A program made the translations under genes and the position numbers. Source: Thermodesulfovibrionales bacterium (GTDB taxonomy: Bacteria; Nitrospirota; Thermodesulfovibrionia; Thermodesulfovibrionales; UBA1546). Taken from it: a stretch of 5,470 nt of DNA. The DNA lies in contig CAKKPR010000150.1 in NCBI GenBank assembly GCA_919901705.1, positions 1-5,470 of the forward strand, read 5' to 3'. Each line of letters starts with the position of its first letter. Position 1 is the first letter of the stretch. The notes under the pieces are model-generated. The model saw only the letters and a list, made by a program, of their open reading frames with translations. It did no database searches and was not told the DNA's origin. Shown piece after piece: positions 5,053-5,470 of this stretch.

Positions 5053-5470
5053 TTAGTGACCTCCTGCTTTTAAGATACCGCTTGCTGCCAGTGCCAGCAC
5101 AAGCACTTCAAAAATTGCGATGACTACGTAAGCCGTATCCTTTTTTCTTATCAGAATGGGAAGTATTACGAGATAGCATAAAATGCTCAGGCCTCCGAGC
5201 ATCGCTATGCCTACAAAATTCAGATAATCCCCTTTGGCAACCAGGGATGTCCAACCCCAGCCGGTCGGTACATTGAAGGCCTGATTGAATTCATGGGCTC
5301 TCATGCCCCAGTACGGCACATTTGAACCCTGGGGAATTTCCGAAAGTTTTTCGATCGGCACATAACTTGGCAGTACTCCTGATATGTATAAGATAAAAGT
5401 AATTACGAGCAGGGCAAGCCCTATCCACATCCCGATATTTAAAACGCCTGCATATGCAAGCTGCTCTTCT
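5053..5470 (-). CDS. Three-helix inner-membrane protein of unknown function (start beyond right edge)
   Basis: The frame stays open to the window edge and adds EEQLAYAGVLNIG before the first ATG at 5430. That ATG has no ribosome site and would cut into the first helix, so the true start lies off the window. The visible 138 residues show three membrane segments: about 5-32 (ending FILYISGVLP), about 83-107 (GIAMLGGLSILCYLVILPIL) and about 112-133 (AYVVIAIFEVLVLALAASG). RKKD after the second helix suggests a cytoplasmic loop there, which places the 50-residue loop between helices 1 and 2 (with YWGMRAHEFNQAF and GWGWTSL) outside. I do not recognise the family and see no heme, metal or catalytic motif. 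The tight coupling to a tandem universal stress protein suggests a small subunit or accessory of a membrane energy or transport system. That is inference from context only. Confidence 0.8.
   Translation of the reverse strand, partial: EEQLAYAGVLNIGMWIGLALLVITFILYISGVLPSYVPIEKLSEIPQGSNVPYWGMRAHEFNQAFNVPTGWGWTSLVAKGDYLNFVGIAMLGGLSILCYLVILPILIRKKDTAYVVIAIFEVLVLALAASGILKAGGH
5060..5065 (-). promoter_or_regulatory. Ribosome binding site of the stress-protein gene, within the upstream gene
   Basis: AGGAGG on the minus strand is formed by the last Gly-Gly codons of the membrane gene and lies 8 bases before the ATG at 5051. This fixes the stress-protein start and shows that the two genes are translated from one message. 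Confidence 0.85.

Overview
The window looks bacterial. It joins two kinds of DNA: an AT-rich plus-strand cluster (nt 1-2945; sampled lines are about one third G+C) and a minus-strand region that rises to about 40% G+C in a toxin-antitoxin pair and close to half in a stress/membrane operon at the right edge. Strong AGGAGG ribosome sites, a TTGACA/TATAAT promoter and tandem universal stress domains fit an environmental, possibly anaerobic Gram-negative lineage such as Nitrospirota or Desulfobacterota. That placement is only a guess from composition and gene style.

Left block, plus strand. The C-terminal half of an SNF2-family DNA translocase enters from the left edge (nt 1-1055). It overlaps by ATGA a 317-residue protein (1052-2005) whose C-terminal half is a DUF3883-type PD-(D/E)XK nuclease-like domain. 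After 61 bp holding a probable promoter and a palindrome comes a beta-class DNA methyltransferase (2067-2945) with TSPPY and DPFMGIGST motifs. Together these are a motor, a candidate nuclease and a modification enzyme, which makes a restriction-modification-like anti-phage module likely. I cannot match the arrangement to a named system, and the left end is missing.

Middle block, minus strand. A Panacea (DUF4065, SocA-like) antitoxin (4058-3438) is followed without a gap by a small protein (3437-3018) that looks like a PemK/MazF-type toxin. The antitoxin has a near-perfect ribosome site and a consensus extended -10 promoter. The toxin has a GTG start behind a hairpin at the end of the antitoxin gene, which suggests translational coupling that keeps toxin below antitoxin.

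Right block, minus strand. A three-helix membrane protein, cut by the right edge, precedes a two-domain universal stress protein (5051-4161) whose ribosome site lies in the last codons of the membrane gene. The antitoxin promoter starts in the stop codon of the stress gene, so the toxin-antitoxin pair sits directly behind that operon.

The defence cluster and the toxin-antitoxin pair converge on a 72-bp gap (2946-3017) with no clear terminator. There is no gene-free stretch over 300 bases. I saw no tRNA, rRNA, CRISPR array, insertion sequence or attachment site.
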